From contig NW_024720750.1 in NCBI RefSeq assembly GCF_018991925.1, positions 1 to 64,000 on the forward strand: DNA of 64,000 nucleotides, given 5' to 3'. The DNA is from Homarus americanus (Eukaryota > Arthropoda > Malacostraca > Decapoda > Nephropidae). The notes beneath the pieces were generated by a model that was given only the letters and a program-made list of their open reading frames with translations, was not told the origin of the DNA and made no database searches. This document shows positions 48,996-60,439 of this stretch, piece after piece; position 1 is the first letter of the stretch; the number at the start of each line of letters is the position of its first letter. The position numbers and the translations under genes are program-made.

Positions 48996-49853
48996 CCTCA
49001 CGTAGTTGTGGTGGCCCATCATCCCGGTGAAACAAGAAGTGCCGCGTATCCTCTTTCAACCCGGGACCTATTTGTGATACGCCGCGACGCCTGGGACACG
49101 TGATCATGCCATGGATGAGGTGTGACTGAAGTAGACTAGAGTGTTATGGAGGGAGTGGAAAATTTATGGTTGCCTGGAGTGTCGTATCTCAACAAAATAA
49201 AAGGTTAGGGTTAGTGCTAGAAATCCCCAAAACCTTATGTTAAGAATCAGAACTCCTCAAAATAGAAATTGCCTTCAAAAGATTAGAAAATGCGAAAATC
49301 TAAGAAATTTCTGAAAACAAAATATGAAAAACTTTGATAAACCCCAGAATTCTGAGCCCAGAAGGTAACAATACTGCTGAAACCCAGTAAACTTGCTCAA
49401 AAAAATTCAGAGAATTGCCCAAAATTTCAGAAACTCTGCAAAGAAATTAGAAAGACAAAAACAAGAAAAACTCTGCCCAAAAAGGCAAAAAATCTCGAGA
49501 ATCTAGCAACACTGTAAAAGTAGAGAGACACTGAGTGACCCCAAATTTAATGGAATAAGCAAGGAAAGTACAGTAAGAGACCTGACCTGGAAGAGACACT
49601 TCCTGACTTTTGCTACATCGCTGGCACTACGAGACATTGGCACCACGAGACACTGTTATAATTTACGAGACACTGGTGTTGGCACTACCAGACAATTTGC
49701 TGTCAAAATTTACGATACAATGGCCATACAAGCATTATTAGATTTTTGTAAAATAGGAATATTTATACTTGATTTAATCGAGTCAAGCTGCAAAAACAGT
49801 AATATGTTTTACCATTAATAGTCTTGATTCAGTAAATGAGAAACTATGTTTAA
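48996..49853. other. AT-rich spacer with short repeated phrases
   Basis: 49240-49520 repeats CAGAAAYTC, CCCAAAA and AGAAAAT phrases irregularly. 49615-49700 has GGCACTACGAGACATTGGCA and GGCACCACGAGACACTG with related copies. No gene seen. Confidence 0.5.
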
Positions 49854-50068
49854 ATCATCTGAAGATTAATAGGCCAACCAAATCTAACCCAACCCACCAA
49901 CCCAACTCACCCAACTTGTCCTACTCTAATCCCATAAACCCACCCTTGTAACCCAAACCTACCTAATCCCAACCTATCTTTATCAAAACCTATATTATCT
50001 TAAACCAGTTCCAGCCCAACCCAAACCAATCCTAGTTTGTCATCAGTGGTTAATCTTCAGGTGATCCA
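49854..50068. mobile_element. 215-bp foldback-like element with telomere-like interior
   Basis: The left end ATCATCTGAAGATTA and the right end TAATCTTCAGGTGAT are inverted repeats (one mismatch over 15 bases). The interior is degenerate CCAAC/CCTAA pentamer DNA. The same 18-bp right end, TAATCTTCAGGTGATCCA, occurs at 14314-14331 beside another telomere-like block, so this looks like a small repeat family. Class unknown. Confidence 0.55.
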
Positions 50069-50578
50069 CTTTTTTCCACACAACCAAACCAAATGTGGGC
50101 CAAACAAAAAGAATATGTGTATTTATACTTTGAAATATCTCATTTATGTACCCTACAAAAAAATATGCTTCAACTATTGGGATTTGCTTTAGGGAGAGAG
50201 AAATATATATTGTTGTTGGTAGCAGTTGGAGTAACGTGATACAGATATTTTTTGAGCAATTACAAGATAAAGAATAGTCTGCTCAAGCATACCTTCCCTT
50301 AACAGCGGCATTAATGATAATATGCCAGCTATGCTATGCAAGCCAGCCCTAGCCTATACGGTGGCCTCAGTTTCAGCCAACACTGTCAAGAGGTTGTTTA
50401 TTATAGCAACAGTCGAGGGGACATGTTCATCACAGCTAGAAACTGGATTTATTGACATGAAGATACACTATGGAGAAAGCCCCAGTACACACACACACAA
50501 GGCTAACCTTAAGACAGCCTTCCAGCACACACACACACATGTATACACAACCCACGCTATGCGCCCTTTCAATGGGAG

Positions 50579-50620
<42 letters not shown>

Positions 50621-50869
50621 ATATATATGGTTATTAAGCTTATTGCTATTATCTCCAGAAAGGTATAATGCTAACCCTAAACTCTCTTGAACTTGTCCTT
50701 AGACCATGAAAGTGGGTTCCATAAAGCTCACGGTATATAAGCAAACAAGATACAACACGATGTATATTAAGTTTGGGTAGACAAGGAGTTAGGTAGTCAG
50801 GACACTGACCTCGACCTCATCATTTTCTGCTAGTTTTAAAGTTAGGTACCTATTTTCAACTGGTGGAGG
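50069..50869. other. Spacer with two microsatellites
   Basis: (AC)n runs near 50489-50500 and 50527-50540 and (ATT)n at 50581-50620. An open frame at 50322-50690 runs into the ATT repeat and has no recognisable domain. Confidence 0.5.
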
Positions 50870-50947
50870 AGGTGCCTTCGGCGCAAACCACGGGGAACCC
50901 TTAGTAAGACAGTAGACGAGCGCTGTACCCACTGACCAAGGCCCACC
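50870..50947 (-). mobile_element. Possible tRNA-derived SINE head
   Basis: On the minus strand GGGCCTTGGTCAGTGGGTAC then AGCGCTCGTCT resembles the 5' half of a tRNA, including an A-box-like TTGGTCAGTGGG. The B-box position reads GGGTTCCCCG, which is degenerate. No cloverleaf closes, so a SINE fossil is likelier than a tRNA gene. Confidence 0.4.
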
Positions 50948-51114
50948 ATCTTCACTAAGTAGCTCATTGTAAAGTAGAAATTATATCTGATGGAAGTTAT
51001 TAAAAGAAAACGAACAAAAACAACTTCCTAAGATTCTTTCGTCCCTCCCCTGATCTCTTCGCCTCTCACCCCCTACCCCCCACCTACAGGTGTCCCTCCC
51101 ACCCTTATATGGAG

Positions 51115-51790
51115 GCAAGCACGAAGATTGAGGAAGAGGAGGGGTGGGGAAGTGGAGGAGAAGAAGGGGAGGAGAATGGAGGGGAGGAGAAGAAGAAGGA
51201 GGAGGAGGGGAATATGAGGAGGAGGAGAATAAGGACTAGAAGAGGGAGGCGTGTTGAGGTGATATGTGGCTTAGGTGGAGAAGCAAGTTGTGTGTGTTGA
51301 AAGGGGGAGGAAGAGAAGAAGGAGGAGGAGTGTGTATTGAGGAGGAAGGAATTGGTGAAGGGGGTGGGGCAGGTCTGACCTCTGCCATGTGATATCGACA
51401 CATCTGCAGCACCACACCTTGAGGGGGCTGGGGCAGTGTGTGTGTGTGTGTGTGTGTGTGTGGCGAGGGGGGCACATTGAGGTTAGAAAGGGGTGTGGAA
51501 CAGTTTAGGCGAAAGGAGGTGAGAAGGCAAAGGAACCGTGAAAGGGGAGGGGTGGGAGGGGTGGAGAGAGAGGGCGTGGGAGAAAGATGGGCGTGGGAGA
51601 GAGGGTGCGGGGTGAGAGAGGGCGTGGGGGAGAGAGGGGGGCGTGGGGAGAGAGAGGCGGGAGAGAGAGAGGGCGGGCAGAGGAGATATGCGTGGAAGAG
51701 CAAGTGGCTGTGAGTGTGTGAGAGAAAAGAGAGAGAGAATTGTGTGGGAGGTGAGAGTGTGGGGGGGAGGAGGACACGGGACAGTGAGAC
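51115..51790. repeat. Purine-rich tract, plus strand
   Basis: 51115-51360 is GGA/GAA-rich; (GT)n at 51438-51461; 51520-51790 has GGGCGTGGGAGAGAG units and GA runs. Confidence 0.85.
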
Positions 51791-51914
51791 TTTGAAGTTT
51801 AACTGCAAAACCCAGACACTGGTATGGATGTCGTTGCTGCTGGACTTATTTTCACTCTCCAGTATTATAGTGTTATAAATAGTTTATTTAGAAGCGTGTG
51901 AAACACTGTAAGTC

Positions 51915-51916
<2 letters not shown>

Positions 51917-51951
<35 letters not shown>

Positions 51952-51970
51952 GAGAGAGAGAGAGAGAGAG
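51917..51970. repeat. (GA)n microsatellite
   Basis: GA units with one GGTA interruption. Confidence 0.95.
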
Positions 51971-52052
51971 TAACAATAGACAACGTTACAGCCAACAAAC
52001 AGAACACACAGAGTTTATGTATCACATTTCACAAACAGAAATAGAGAGAGTT

Positions 52053-52088
<36 letters not shown>
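52053..52088. repeat. (AC)n microsatellite
   Basis: About 18 perfect AC units. Confidence 0.96.
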
Positions 52089-52090
<2 letters not shown>

Positions 52091-52237
52091 CCCACACACA
52101 CATTCATCGCATGTATGACCCACACAGCCAGCCAGCCACATGTTCCACACACAGGACGGGAGGAGGCTAGAAAAGTGGGCAGCCCCAGCCTCTGGGGTGG
52201 TGGTAATGATTTCAAGATCGAGTTTCTGCTGAAAGCT

Positions 52238-53060
52238 GCGAGCTGCTCAGGTGCTGGGAGTTACTTAGGTGCTGGGAGCAGGCTGGGAGTTTAGGGTGCT
52301 GGGAGTTGCTCTCAGGGGCTGGGAGTTGTTTCAGGAGGCTGGGAGTTGCTTCAGAGTGCTGGGAGTTGCTTCCAGGTGCTGGGAGTTGCTTCAGGGTGCT
52401 GGGAGTTGCTTCAGAGTGCTGGGAGTTGTTCCAGCTGGGGAGTTGGTCCAGGGTGCGGGGGAGTTGTTTCAGGGTGCTGGGGAGTTGTTTCCAGGGTGCT
52501 GCGAGTTGTTTCAGAGTGCTGGGAGCACAGGTGCTGGGAGTTGTTTCAGGGTGTGTGCTGGGAGTTGTTTCAGGTGCTGGGAGTTGTTTCAGGTGCTGAG
52601 ATGTTTCAGGTGTGCTGGGGAGTTGTTTCAGGGTGCTGTGGGAGTTGTTTCAGGGTGGCTGGGAGTTTTTCTAGTGGGGTTGTTTCTTGTTGGGAGTTGT
52701 TTGGGTGCTGGGGAGTTGTTTCAGGTGCTGGGTGGTTGGGCTCAGGGCTGGGAGTGTTTCAGGGTGCTGGGAGTTTGTGAGTGCTGGGAGGTTTCAGGGT
52801 GCTGGGAGTTGTTTCAGGTGCTGGGAGTTGCTGTTTCAGGTGCTGGGAGTTGTTTCAGGGTGCTGGGAGTTGTTTCAGGTGCTGGAGTTTCATGGGCTGG
52901 GAGTTTTTCATGGGCTGGAGTTGCTCTGGGGAATTTAAAGTTGTTTCAGAGTGCTGGGAGTTGCTTCACCAATCTCTACTAAAATTCAGGAGAGTTGCTC
53001 GGGAGCTAGGAGTTGCTTCCAGCACTATGAGTTGCTTCTGGCACTAGGAGTCACCTCCTC
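52238..53060. repeat. 20-bp minisatellite
   Basis: About 38 copies of GGGTGCTGGGAGTTGTTTCA and shortened forms; TTGCTTCAGA and TTGCTTCCAG variants are grouped on the left. Gly/Cys/Phe-rich frames are artefacts. Confidence 0.94.
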
Positions 53061-53129
53061 ACTGGAGTTGCTTTCACCACCCACCTGAAGTCGCACGCCT
53101 CAGCAGCCAGCAACATTCCTGGGAGTTTT

Positions 53130-53885
53130 GTGTAATAGTGTCGCTATATGGTGGCGTAATGCACTGGTATGCAATCGTCGCTGGTATGGTGACGTAATGG
53201 CGTCGCTGGTATGCGGTGTGTAATGGCGTTCGGCATGGTGGCGTGTAACGGCATCACCATTATGGTGGTGTACAGTGTCGCTTGTATGGTGGTGTGTAAT
53301 GGTATCACTGGTATGTAATCGTGTCGCTGGTATGGTGGTGTAATGGTGTCGCTGGCATGGTAGTTTGCAATGGTGTCGCTGGTATGGTGGTGTGTGTAAT
53401 GGTGTCGCTGGTATGGTGGTGTAATAATGTCGCTGGTTGGTGGTTTGTAATTGTGTCGCTGGTATGGTGGTGTGTAATGGTTTTCGCTGGTATGGTGGTG
53501 TATGGTATTTATCACTGATATAAGTGGTGTGTAATAAGTGTCGCTTGTATGGTGGTGTGTAATGGTATCACTGGTATGTAATCGTGTCGCTGAGTATGGT
53601 GGTATGCATGGTGTCGCTGTGGTATGGTAGTTTGTAATGGTGTCACTGGTATGGTGGTGTGTAATAGGTGTCGCGCTAGGCATGGTGGGTGTGTAATGGT
53701 GTCGCTGGTATGGTGGTTGTAATGGTGTCTGGTGTGTAATGGTGTCGCTGGTATGGTGTTTGGTTGGTAATGGTGTCTCGCTGGTATGGTAGTTGGTAAT
53801 GGTCGCTGGTATGGTTAGTTGATGTAATGGTGTCGCTGATATGAATTGATTGTGTAATGGTATCACTGTTTATGGTGGTGTATGA
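53130..53885. repeat. Minisatellite, units of about 25-27 bp
   Basis: Core GGTGTCGCTGGTATGGTGG followed by TGTGTAATG, about 28 copies with frequent indels. Confidence 0.93.
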
Positions 53886-53948
53886 CAGTATGATTTACAA
53901 TACCTTTTATAGCCCATAATTATCGAAACATCTTTGATAATTTGACTT

Positions 53949-53975
53949 GGGGGGGGGGGGGGGGGGGGGGGGGGG
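53949..53975. repeat. Poly-G run, 27 bases
   Basis: Uninterrupted G27. It can form a G-quadruplex in principle. Length may be affected by sequencing. Confidence 0.95.
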
Positions 53976-55173
53976 AGAGAGTTTGTGTGTCGTTGGTAAA
54001 TAATTATCAACCACACCTGTTGATAACCCACCATTGTTGTAAATGTCTTATATTATTTACAATCCTTATAATTCGGTCAAACATTATCACCTCAAAGATT
54101 AAATTTGGCGGGATGTAGCTCTGTTATGATTGGATTACATTAGATTACCTTGAAAGTCATTCCTACGGAACTCAAGGAACAGAATTTGTATATTAACCTT
54201 GGAATTGTTTTTTTTGTTTGGGAGTGTCACATGGGTTAAAGTTAGTAAGACTTATAATAATTTAACAATGTTCTCCCCACCCCCACCTTTCGACCCTGTG
54301 GGCTGTGGGAGGTGCAATGTTAAACAGGTTCTAGTACGAGGTGAGAACCTATCTTTCCATCACAAGATTTCAGTGTTCACTCCTCCTGTGGCTCTTGTGT
54401 ATCCTGAGTTTTTGTGGGGGTGAATTAGTAACAGTATGGTTCATCAGTTTACCACCACCACCATGGGAACGTATGCGGAACAAGCTGTAGGTTGGGTGAG
54501 TGGATGGAGTGGGTGGTAGAGGACTGTAGAATTTACGTCTGTAAAAAATCTCCCTTTTTAACTCGCTTGCTGAGGTTATCTGGAGACCGGAACTATCACA
54601 AGGTTGAGGATGAGCCCTTCCTCCTTTTTTTTTTCTCCTCTCTTTGTTTTCTTCCCTATGACTTTCCTCCTCTCTGTTTCCCTCGTTCCTCCCTCCCTCT
54701 TTCCCTTCCTCTTCCTCTTTCCTCCTTTCCTCCCTCCTCTTTCCTACGTCTTCTTTCCCTCCTTAGCTATTTTTTCCCACCCCTTCCTTCCTCTTTCTTT
54801 CCGCCCCCCATTTCCTTCCAATTTTCCTCATTTCCCATCCCCTTCGCCTCCCCCCCTCCCTCCTCCCCCTCGTATCTTTGTGTGTTTGTTGACTTTTTCT
54901 GGTATTGTTTGGTCAAGCGGTACCGTACAAGGATTATTTGTTCCAATTTGTACAGCAAACATTCCATTTTCAAACTCTGATATCCGACGGCTGTTCAGGG
55001 AACTGAGACGCTTGCTCCGTGTTAGTTTGTTTTTGTCCCGCAGATATTTATAGGGAGAAGCGACACTGTTTAACTCTCAAGAGGTCAAATTCTTAAAGAC
55101 CCTCGTTTAGTTTTTCTTAAGGGAGGATAAGAATGTATCTTGTCTTAGAGAGTCGTGGTGTAATTGTGTGTCA
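53976..55173. other. Spacer with polypyrimidine tract
   Basis: 54620-54870 is CT-rich (TTCCTCCC and CCTTCCTCTT types). Remaining DNA is single-copy-looking with no gene recognised. Confidence 0.55.
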
Positions 55174-55233
55174 TGTTAGGTTAGGTTATTAGGTTAGGTT
55201 AGGTTGATAGGTTAGGTTAGGTTAGGTTAGGTA
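55174..55233. repeat. Telomere-like block, TTAGG orientation
   Basis: Ten or so TTAGG units with short TTA and TTGA insertions. Confidence 0.92.
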
Positions 55234-55319
55234 GGATGTCCTCTTCGTAGTATAAGCGATCCAGTTTGTTTACCTTTTTTCATACTCTCAGTTAAAGGAA
55301 GCAATAGTGATGTGTGAAT

Positions 55320-55845
55320 CTTTGGAAGTTGGGTGTAGAATGGTGGATAGGTGGATGGTGCTGGTGTAGTGTTGGTGGGTGGCAGAAATGGTGGTGATAT
55401 TGGTGGGGTGGTGGTGATTATGGTGGGTTGGTGGTGATGTGGTGTATGATGATGGTGATGGTGTAATGTTGTGGTCTTTTGAACTTGGGGTGGTGTTGTT
55501 GCCTTGACTTTGATCTCGTGGTGGTGGTGTGGCCTTGACCTTGACCTCGTGGTGGTGGTGGTGTGGTCTTGACCTTGATCTCGTGGTGGTGGTGGTGTGG
55601 TCTTGACCTTGATCTCGTGGTGGTGGTGGTGTGACCTTGACCTCGTGGTGGTGGTGTGGCCTTGACTGTGATCTCGTGGTGGTGGTGGTGGTGGTGTGGT
55701 CTTGACCTTGACCTCGTGGTGGTGGTGGTGTGGTCTTGACCTTGATCTCGTGGTGGTGGTGTGGCCTTGACCTTGACCTCGTGGTGGTGGTGGTGTAGTG
55801 ACCTGACCTCGTGGTGGGTGGCCTTGACCGTGATCTCGTGGTGGG
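55320..55845. repeat. GTG-rich DNA and a minisatellite of about 33 bp
   Basis: 55320-55480 is irregular GGTGGTGAT DNA. 55490-55845 repeats CTTGACCTTGATCTCGTGG followed by a (GTG)n run of variable length, about 11 copies. The His-rich minus-strand frame is repeat-derived. Confidence 0.92.
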
Positions 55846-56039
55846 AATTTAAAATGTAATCGCTTTCCACTCTTGTTATTCTGCCAGGCTGAAGCTTTAT
55901 ACTGTACACGAAAATTGGTTCATTACTTTTAATACTTTTTTCTGTTATAATAATGGTTGCCCTCGTGTAACGAGGATGCACAGCCCTAGGCCACCTAGGC
56001 GTGAATTTGTTTAAGGTGTAGAAGCTGTCGCCAACAAAA

Positions 56040-56248
56040 CAACTGGACAACTCGCCAACTGCACTGGCTAACCATTACCCCGGAATACGATCCGCAAATC
56101 GATTAACATCCAGGTTCCTTATTACTGCTGGGTAGACAGAGGCAAATGGCGTAAAGAAACTTGCCCATAGTTTCACCATGCCCGGGGATCGAACCCGGGT
56201 CCACTCGCTTGCGAGGTGAGGATGCTGACCATTACACCACAGGTCGCC
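56040..56248 (-). mobile_element. tRNA-derived SINE
   Basis: On the minus strand the head runs GGCGACCTGTGGTGTAATGG, with an A box at 56229-56239 and a perfect B box GGGTTCGATCC at 56186-56196. An anticodon-like loop CTCGCAA sits between stem halves CTCAC and GCGAG. The acceptor stem does not close, which argues against a real tRNA gene. It is followed by GGCAAGTTTCTTTACGCC, CTACCCAGCAGTAATAAGGA and CCTGGATGTTAATCGA, the body of a SINE I know from decapod sequences. The head resembles tRNA-Gly/Glu more than tRNA-Ala. Transcription by RNA polymerase III would start near 56250. Confidence 0.8.
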
Positions 56249-56278
56249 TCTTGGTTTTACGCAAACACGCACACACAT

Positions 56279-56280
<2 letters not shown>

Positions 56281-56317
<37 letters not shown>

Positions 56318-56398
56318 AACTAATAGCAAAAAATAGACATATTGTTCATATTTCTTGCACACTTATAACCATCATCATCATCATCATCATAATCATCT
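56281..56398. repeat. (AC)n and (ATC)n microsatellites
   Basis: (AC)16 at about 56283-56313 and (ATC)n at 56371-56396, separated by non-repetitive DNA. Confidence 0.93.
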
Positions 56399-56559
56399 TT
56401 CATAAGTGTCGTGGCCCTAAGAGTGACAGACACACGGACATAATTTAGATTTGGGTAGATTTATGCAGGCAGTAGGAGGAGGAGAGCCACAGTCCGTCCA
56501 GGGCCTCCACAGCGCCGCCGGGAGTAGCAGCAGCAATTAGTGTCAAGGGGCAGTGATGG

Positions 56560-56695
56560 AGGAAGGAGTGATGGCGTGAGGGAGGGAGGAGTGATGGCGT
56601 GAAGGAGGGAGGAGTGATGGCGTGAGGGAGGAAGGAAGGCGTGATGGCGTGAGGGAGGAAGGAAGGCGTGATGGCGTGAGGGAGGTAGGAGTGAT
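56560..56695. repeat. Minisatellite of about 25-27 bp
   Basis: Five copies of GTGATGGCGTGAGGGAGGAA-like units. Confidence 0.92.
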
Positions 56696-56756
56696 GGCCG
56701 GCTGTACGTCTTGGGATCCCGGCATATTCCTCTCTGCTGCCTTTAATTACTGTCAT

Positions 56757-56960
56757 GACGACCCTCCATCTGTACACGTCTTGTTTCTGTGTGTCCGCCC
56801 TTAGTCCGCACACGTCCCGCATGCGTCTCCACCCTAAGTCCGTCCATCTGTATACATCCCGCATGCGTCTCCTCCACCCCCATCTATACACGTCCGGTTT
56901 CTCTGTCCGCCCATCCGTACACGTCCCGCATGCGTCTCCACACACAGTCCGCCCATAATC
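56757..56960. repeat. Minisatellite of about 55-65 bp
   Basis: About three copies containing CACGTCCCGCATGCGTCTCC and AGTCCGYCCATCTGTATAC. Confidence 0.85.
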
Positions 56961-57320
56961 ACTGACAGACCGACCGACCGACAGACATTCATTTTTCGAT
57001 CCGTCTGAGGGAATGGTCCTTATGAACCCCTTTCTACCATGGTCTTGAGACAACGCCATTATCATCTTTAAGAGCCGGAAGGTGGGTCTTGAGACTTATC
57101 ATCCGTGTTGTCTTTATGGTCCGGAATAATAATCCCTCCCAAGACAAGATTGATATCATCCTTGTGTACTGGAGCGGCGCTGAGATACGAGACATTAACC
57201 TTACCTTAAGTATAGCTATTGGAGGTTAAGGATCTCCAGGACAACCACCGTAGGATCTTTGTGTAATGGCGAAGGATATTCTTTAAAAAAAAAAAGTTGA
57301 TAATTTCTTGAAGGACTCGG
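56961..57320. other. Non-repetitive spacer
   Basis: No gene recognised; A10 run at about 57283-57295. Confidence 0.5.
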
Positions 57321-57324
57321 ATAC

Positions 57325-58730
57325 TTCCAAGCTCCTACGACACTTCCCCACTACCTCCGACACTTCCCACCACCTACGACACTTCCCACCACCACCTCCG
57401 ACACTTCCCACCACCTCCGACACTTCCCCACCACCTCCGACACTTCCCACCACCCCGACACACTTCACTTCCACCACCCCTGACACTTCCACCACCCCCG
57501 ACACTTCCCACCACCCCCGACACTTCCCACCACCCCCGACACCACCACCTCCGACACTTCCGACACCACACTTCCGACACTTCCCACCACCCATTCCCAC
57601 CACCTCCGACACTTCCCACCACCTCCGACACTTCCCACCACCTCCGACATTTCCCACCACCCTCCGACACTTTCCCACCACCTCCTGACACTTCTGCACC
57701 ACCTCCGACACTTCTGCACCACCTCCGACACTTCCTGCACCACCTCCGACACTTCTGCACCACCTCCGACACTTCTGCACCACCTCCACCTCCGACACTC
57801 TGCACCACCTCCGACACTTCTGCACCACCTCCGACACTTGCACCACCACCTCCGACACTTCTGCACCACCACCTGACACTTCTGCACCACCACCTCCGAC
57901 ACTTCCCACCACCACCTCCGACACTTCCCACCACCCCACTCCCCACCACCACCTCCGACACTTCCCACCACCACCTCCGACACTTCCCACCACCACCTCC
58001 GACACTTGCAACACCTGCCCACCACCTCCTGACACTTCCACACCACCCACCACCCCGACACTTCCCACCACCACCTCCGACACTTCCCACCACCACCTCG
58101 ACACCTCGCAACACCTCCGACACTTCTGACACTGCAACACCTCCGACGCTTCTGCACCACCTGACACTGCTCCACCACCACCCACCTGACACTTCCCACC
58201 ACCACCTCCTGACACTTCCCACCACCACCTGACACTTCCCACCACCACCTCCGACACTTCTGCAACACCCCCTGACACTTCTGCAACACCCCTGACACTT
58301 CCCACCACCACCCCTGACACTTCCCACCACCACCTCCGACACTTCCCACCACCCATCCTCCGACCTCCACCCCCATGACCTGCCAGCCACTTCCCACACC
58401 CCAGCACTCGACGCCCTGCTCCCCGACCTTCCCTCCCACTGCTTCCCACCCGACACTTCCACCCCCGACACTTCCCCACCCCCGACCTCCCACCACCCCG
58501 ACACCCCCGACGCCTGCCCCATTGCTTCCCTGACCTTCCCACCACACCACCTTCGACACTTCCCACCACCACCTCGACACTTCCCTACCCCGACACTTCC
58601 CACCCCCGACACTTCCCCACACCCCGACACTTCCACCACCCCGACACTTCCCACCACCCCGACACTTCCCACCACCTTCGACACTTCCTACCCTCCGACA
58701 CTTCTACCTCCGAACTTCCACCACCTCCTG
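57325..58730. repeat. Minisatellite of 19, 20 and 22-bp units
   Basis: Units CACTTCCCACCACCTCCGA (19 bp), a 20-bp form with TTCTGCACC, and a 22-bp form with an added CCA. About 65 copies. The three forms are clustered: 19-bp units on the left, 20-bp near 57680-57850, 22-bp from 57890 on. Gly/Val/Trp-rich minus frames of over 400 codons are artefacts. Confidence 0.95.
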
Positions 58731-60430
58731 GGTAGGTTTCTGAAAACATGTGTCATTCCTGAGTCAGTATGTCGACTTATTTTAATGTTGTTTTAATGTT
58801 ATGAGCGGATTTGGGGGTGGGTGTGTGGACGGGTGTAATGTGGTGGGGTGTGGGAGTGGGGTGGAGGCTAACCATGCTGTGGATACGTCCTGGGTGGTTT
58901 TTGTGTGGATTTGTGGGTGGATTAGGAGTATATTATGAATGTTAATCTTCTCTGGAGTTAATTGAGGTTATTATAAAAAGTATTGCGGTGAGTTGTTCCG
59001 GTGATGGGTGGGTGGTGGGTAATTAGGTAACTGAGCGGGCTGTTTTGAAGGGTGTGGTTGTATAAGTGTGGTGTGTGTTTGATTTGGATGTATGTGTCAA
59101 CTGTGTGTGTGTGTGTGTGGAGAGAGTTTGTGTGTATATGTTGGTGTGTGTGAGTAAATGGTGGATCTGCATTTATTGAAAACCATGGAAGTATGGAGAA
59201 CGACATGACATTTAACAGAATTAACAAAACGTATAAGCATAAAAAAAAAAATACCTGTTAAATTATCATCTCAACTAAAATTGAATCTTATAACTAACAG
59301 ACAAACGTAATGGAGTTAAATTCGAGACATCACCTTTAATTAGAATTAACGGTAATTTAAATAAGTTAACTCATGTGTTTAATGTACTCCGGTCAACGGA
59401 CAGATATAATCCAGAGGCAGACGGACGTAATCGGTTTGTTGAATTATACTGCACCTCTGTCAAATTAGTAGCATAATATATAGATTAATATTATTTAAAT
59501 TTCCGTCAGTCGTAGGTATTTATCTACCCGGACATATTTCTTGCGACATTTGGATGAAAACAAATGCTAATCGACTATTGATTGGTCATAATCGTCTAGT
59601 GATTGGGTTGGTTTTATAATGCCATTAAATTCCCAGGTGTTATTTTTGTTTGTTTTTAATTTGGTCACAGTTAGAATTTATGATTCTTTATCTGCTAATT
59701 CAGTATTTTTTACTTCGTTTATAACCAAGTTTTATTACCTATGTTTTATAATTCAAAGTATATTTTTTACGTCGCTTATAATAATTCAATTATTTTTTTG
59801 CGTATGTTTTTAATAATTCCAAGTATATTTTATTTTCCAGTTTATGATAATTCCAAATAACTTTTTAGTTCAAATAGTTCCAGAGTAACGGAAACACAAC
59901 CACCCTCGTGAGATTTTCTTTTTTATCTAATACAGTTTAATAAATTCTCAAAGTCAAGTCATCTGATCCAATAATATGTATTATGCTGGTGGGTCTTGAG
60001 CAGTATAAATACTGATAATTTTTAATAATTCCCACCAAAATCCTTTTCATCAGTGGATTTTAAACACTAATCCCACAAAATGGAATAAATATATATATTA
60101 ATTTATGATCACTAAATCTAAAATCCATGTCAACAAAATATATTATATTTTTATTCCATTAATTCAAGTTGTTTACAAACAAATTTATAGTAAGTAGTTA
60201 TACATTTTCTATACATGTGACTATTGCCTAAACACGTCCTTACGGGAACCACACAGGTGTATAACAAACTCCACGTCAAAGTCATATACGAGATCCCATA
60301 CGTGTGTGAATAATGTACGAGTCCACTTCACGGGAGCAAGTTGACGTAAAGGCAAGCCAAACACCCGCCCTTGCCACCCGCCCCCAGGTGCAGGTATTAA
60401 GAGTGACCTATTGTGGTTTGCTTTCTTGAA
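58731..60430. other. AT-rich single-copy-looking stretch
   Basis: Contains (GT)n at about 59101-59120 and A10 near 59240. T-rich near 59640-59820, where TTTATAATTCAAAGTATATTTT-like phrases recur about three times. No coding region supported. Confidence 0.55.
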
Positions 60431-60439
60431 TAACTCAAG

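Noticed and set aside
50322..50690. 122-codon host gene
   Set aside because: The frame runs into the ATT and AC microsatellites, shows no domain and has no splice or promoter support.
56161..56248. A functional tRNA gene
   Set aside because: The A box, B box and anticodon loop are present, but the acceptor arms (GGCGACC against GCATGGT) do not pair fully and a SINE body follows directly.
57283..58572. Gly/Val/Trp-rich secreted or silk-like protein
   Set aside because: Follows the 19-22 bp repeat; three overlapping phases are open; no signal peptide or unique termini.
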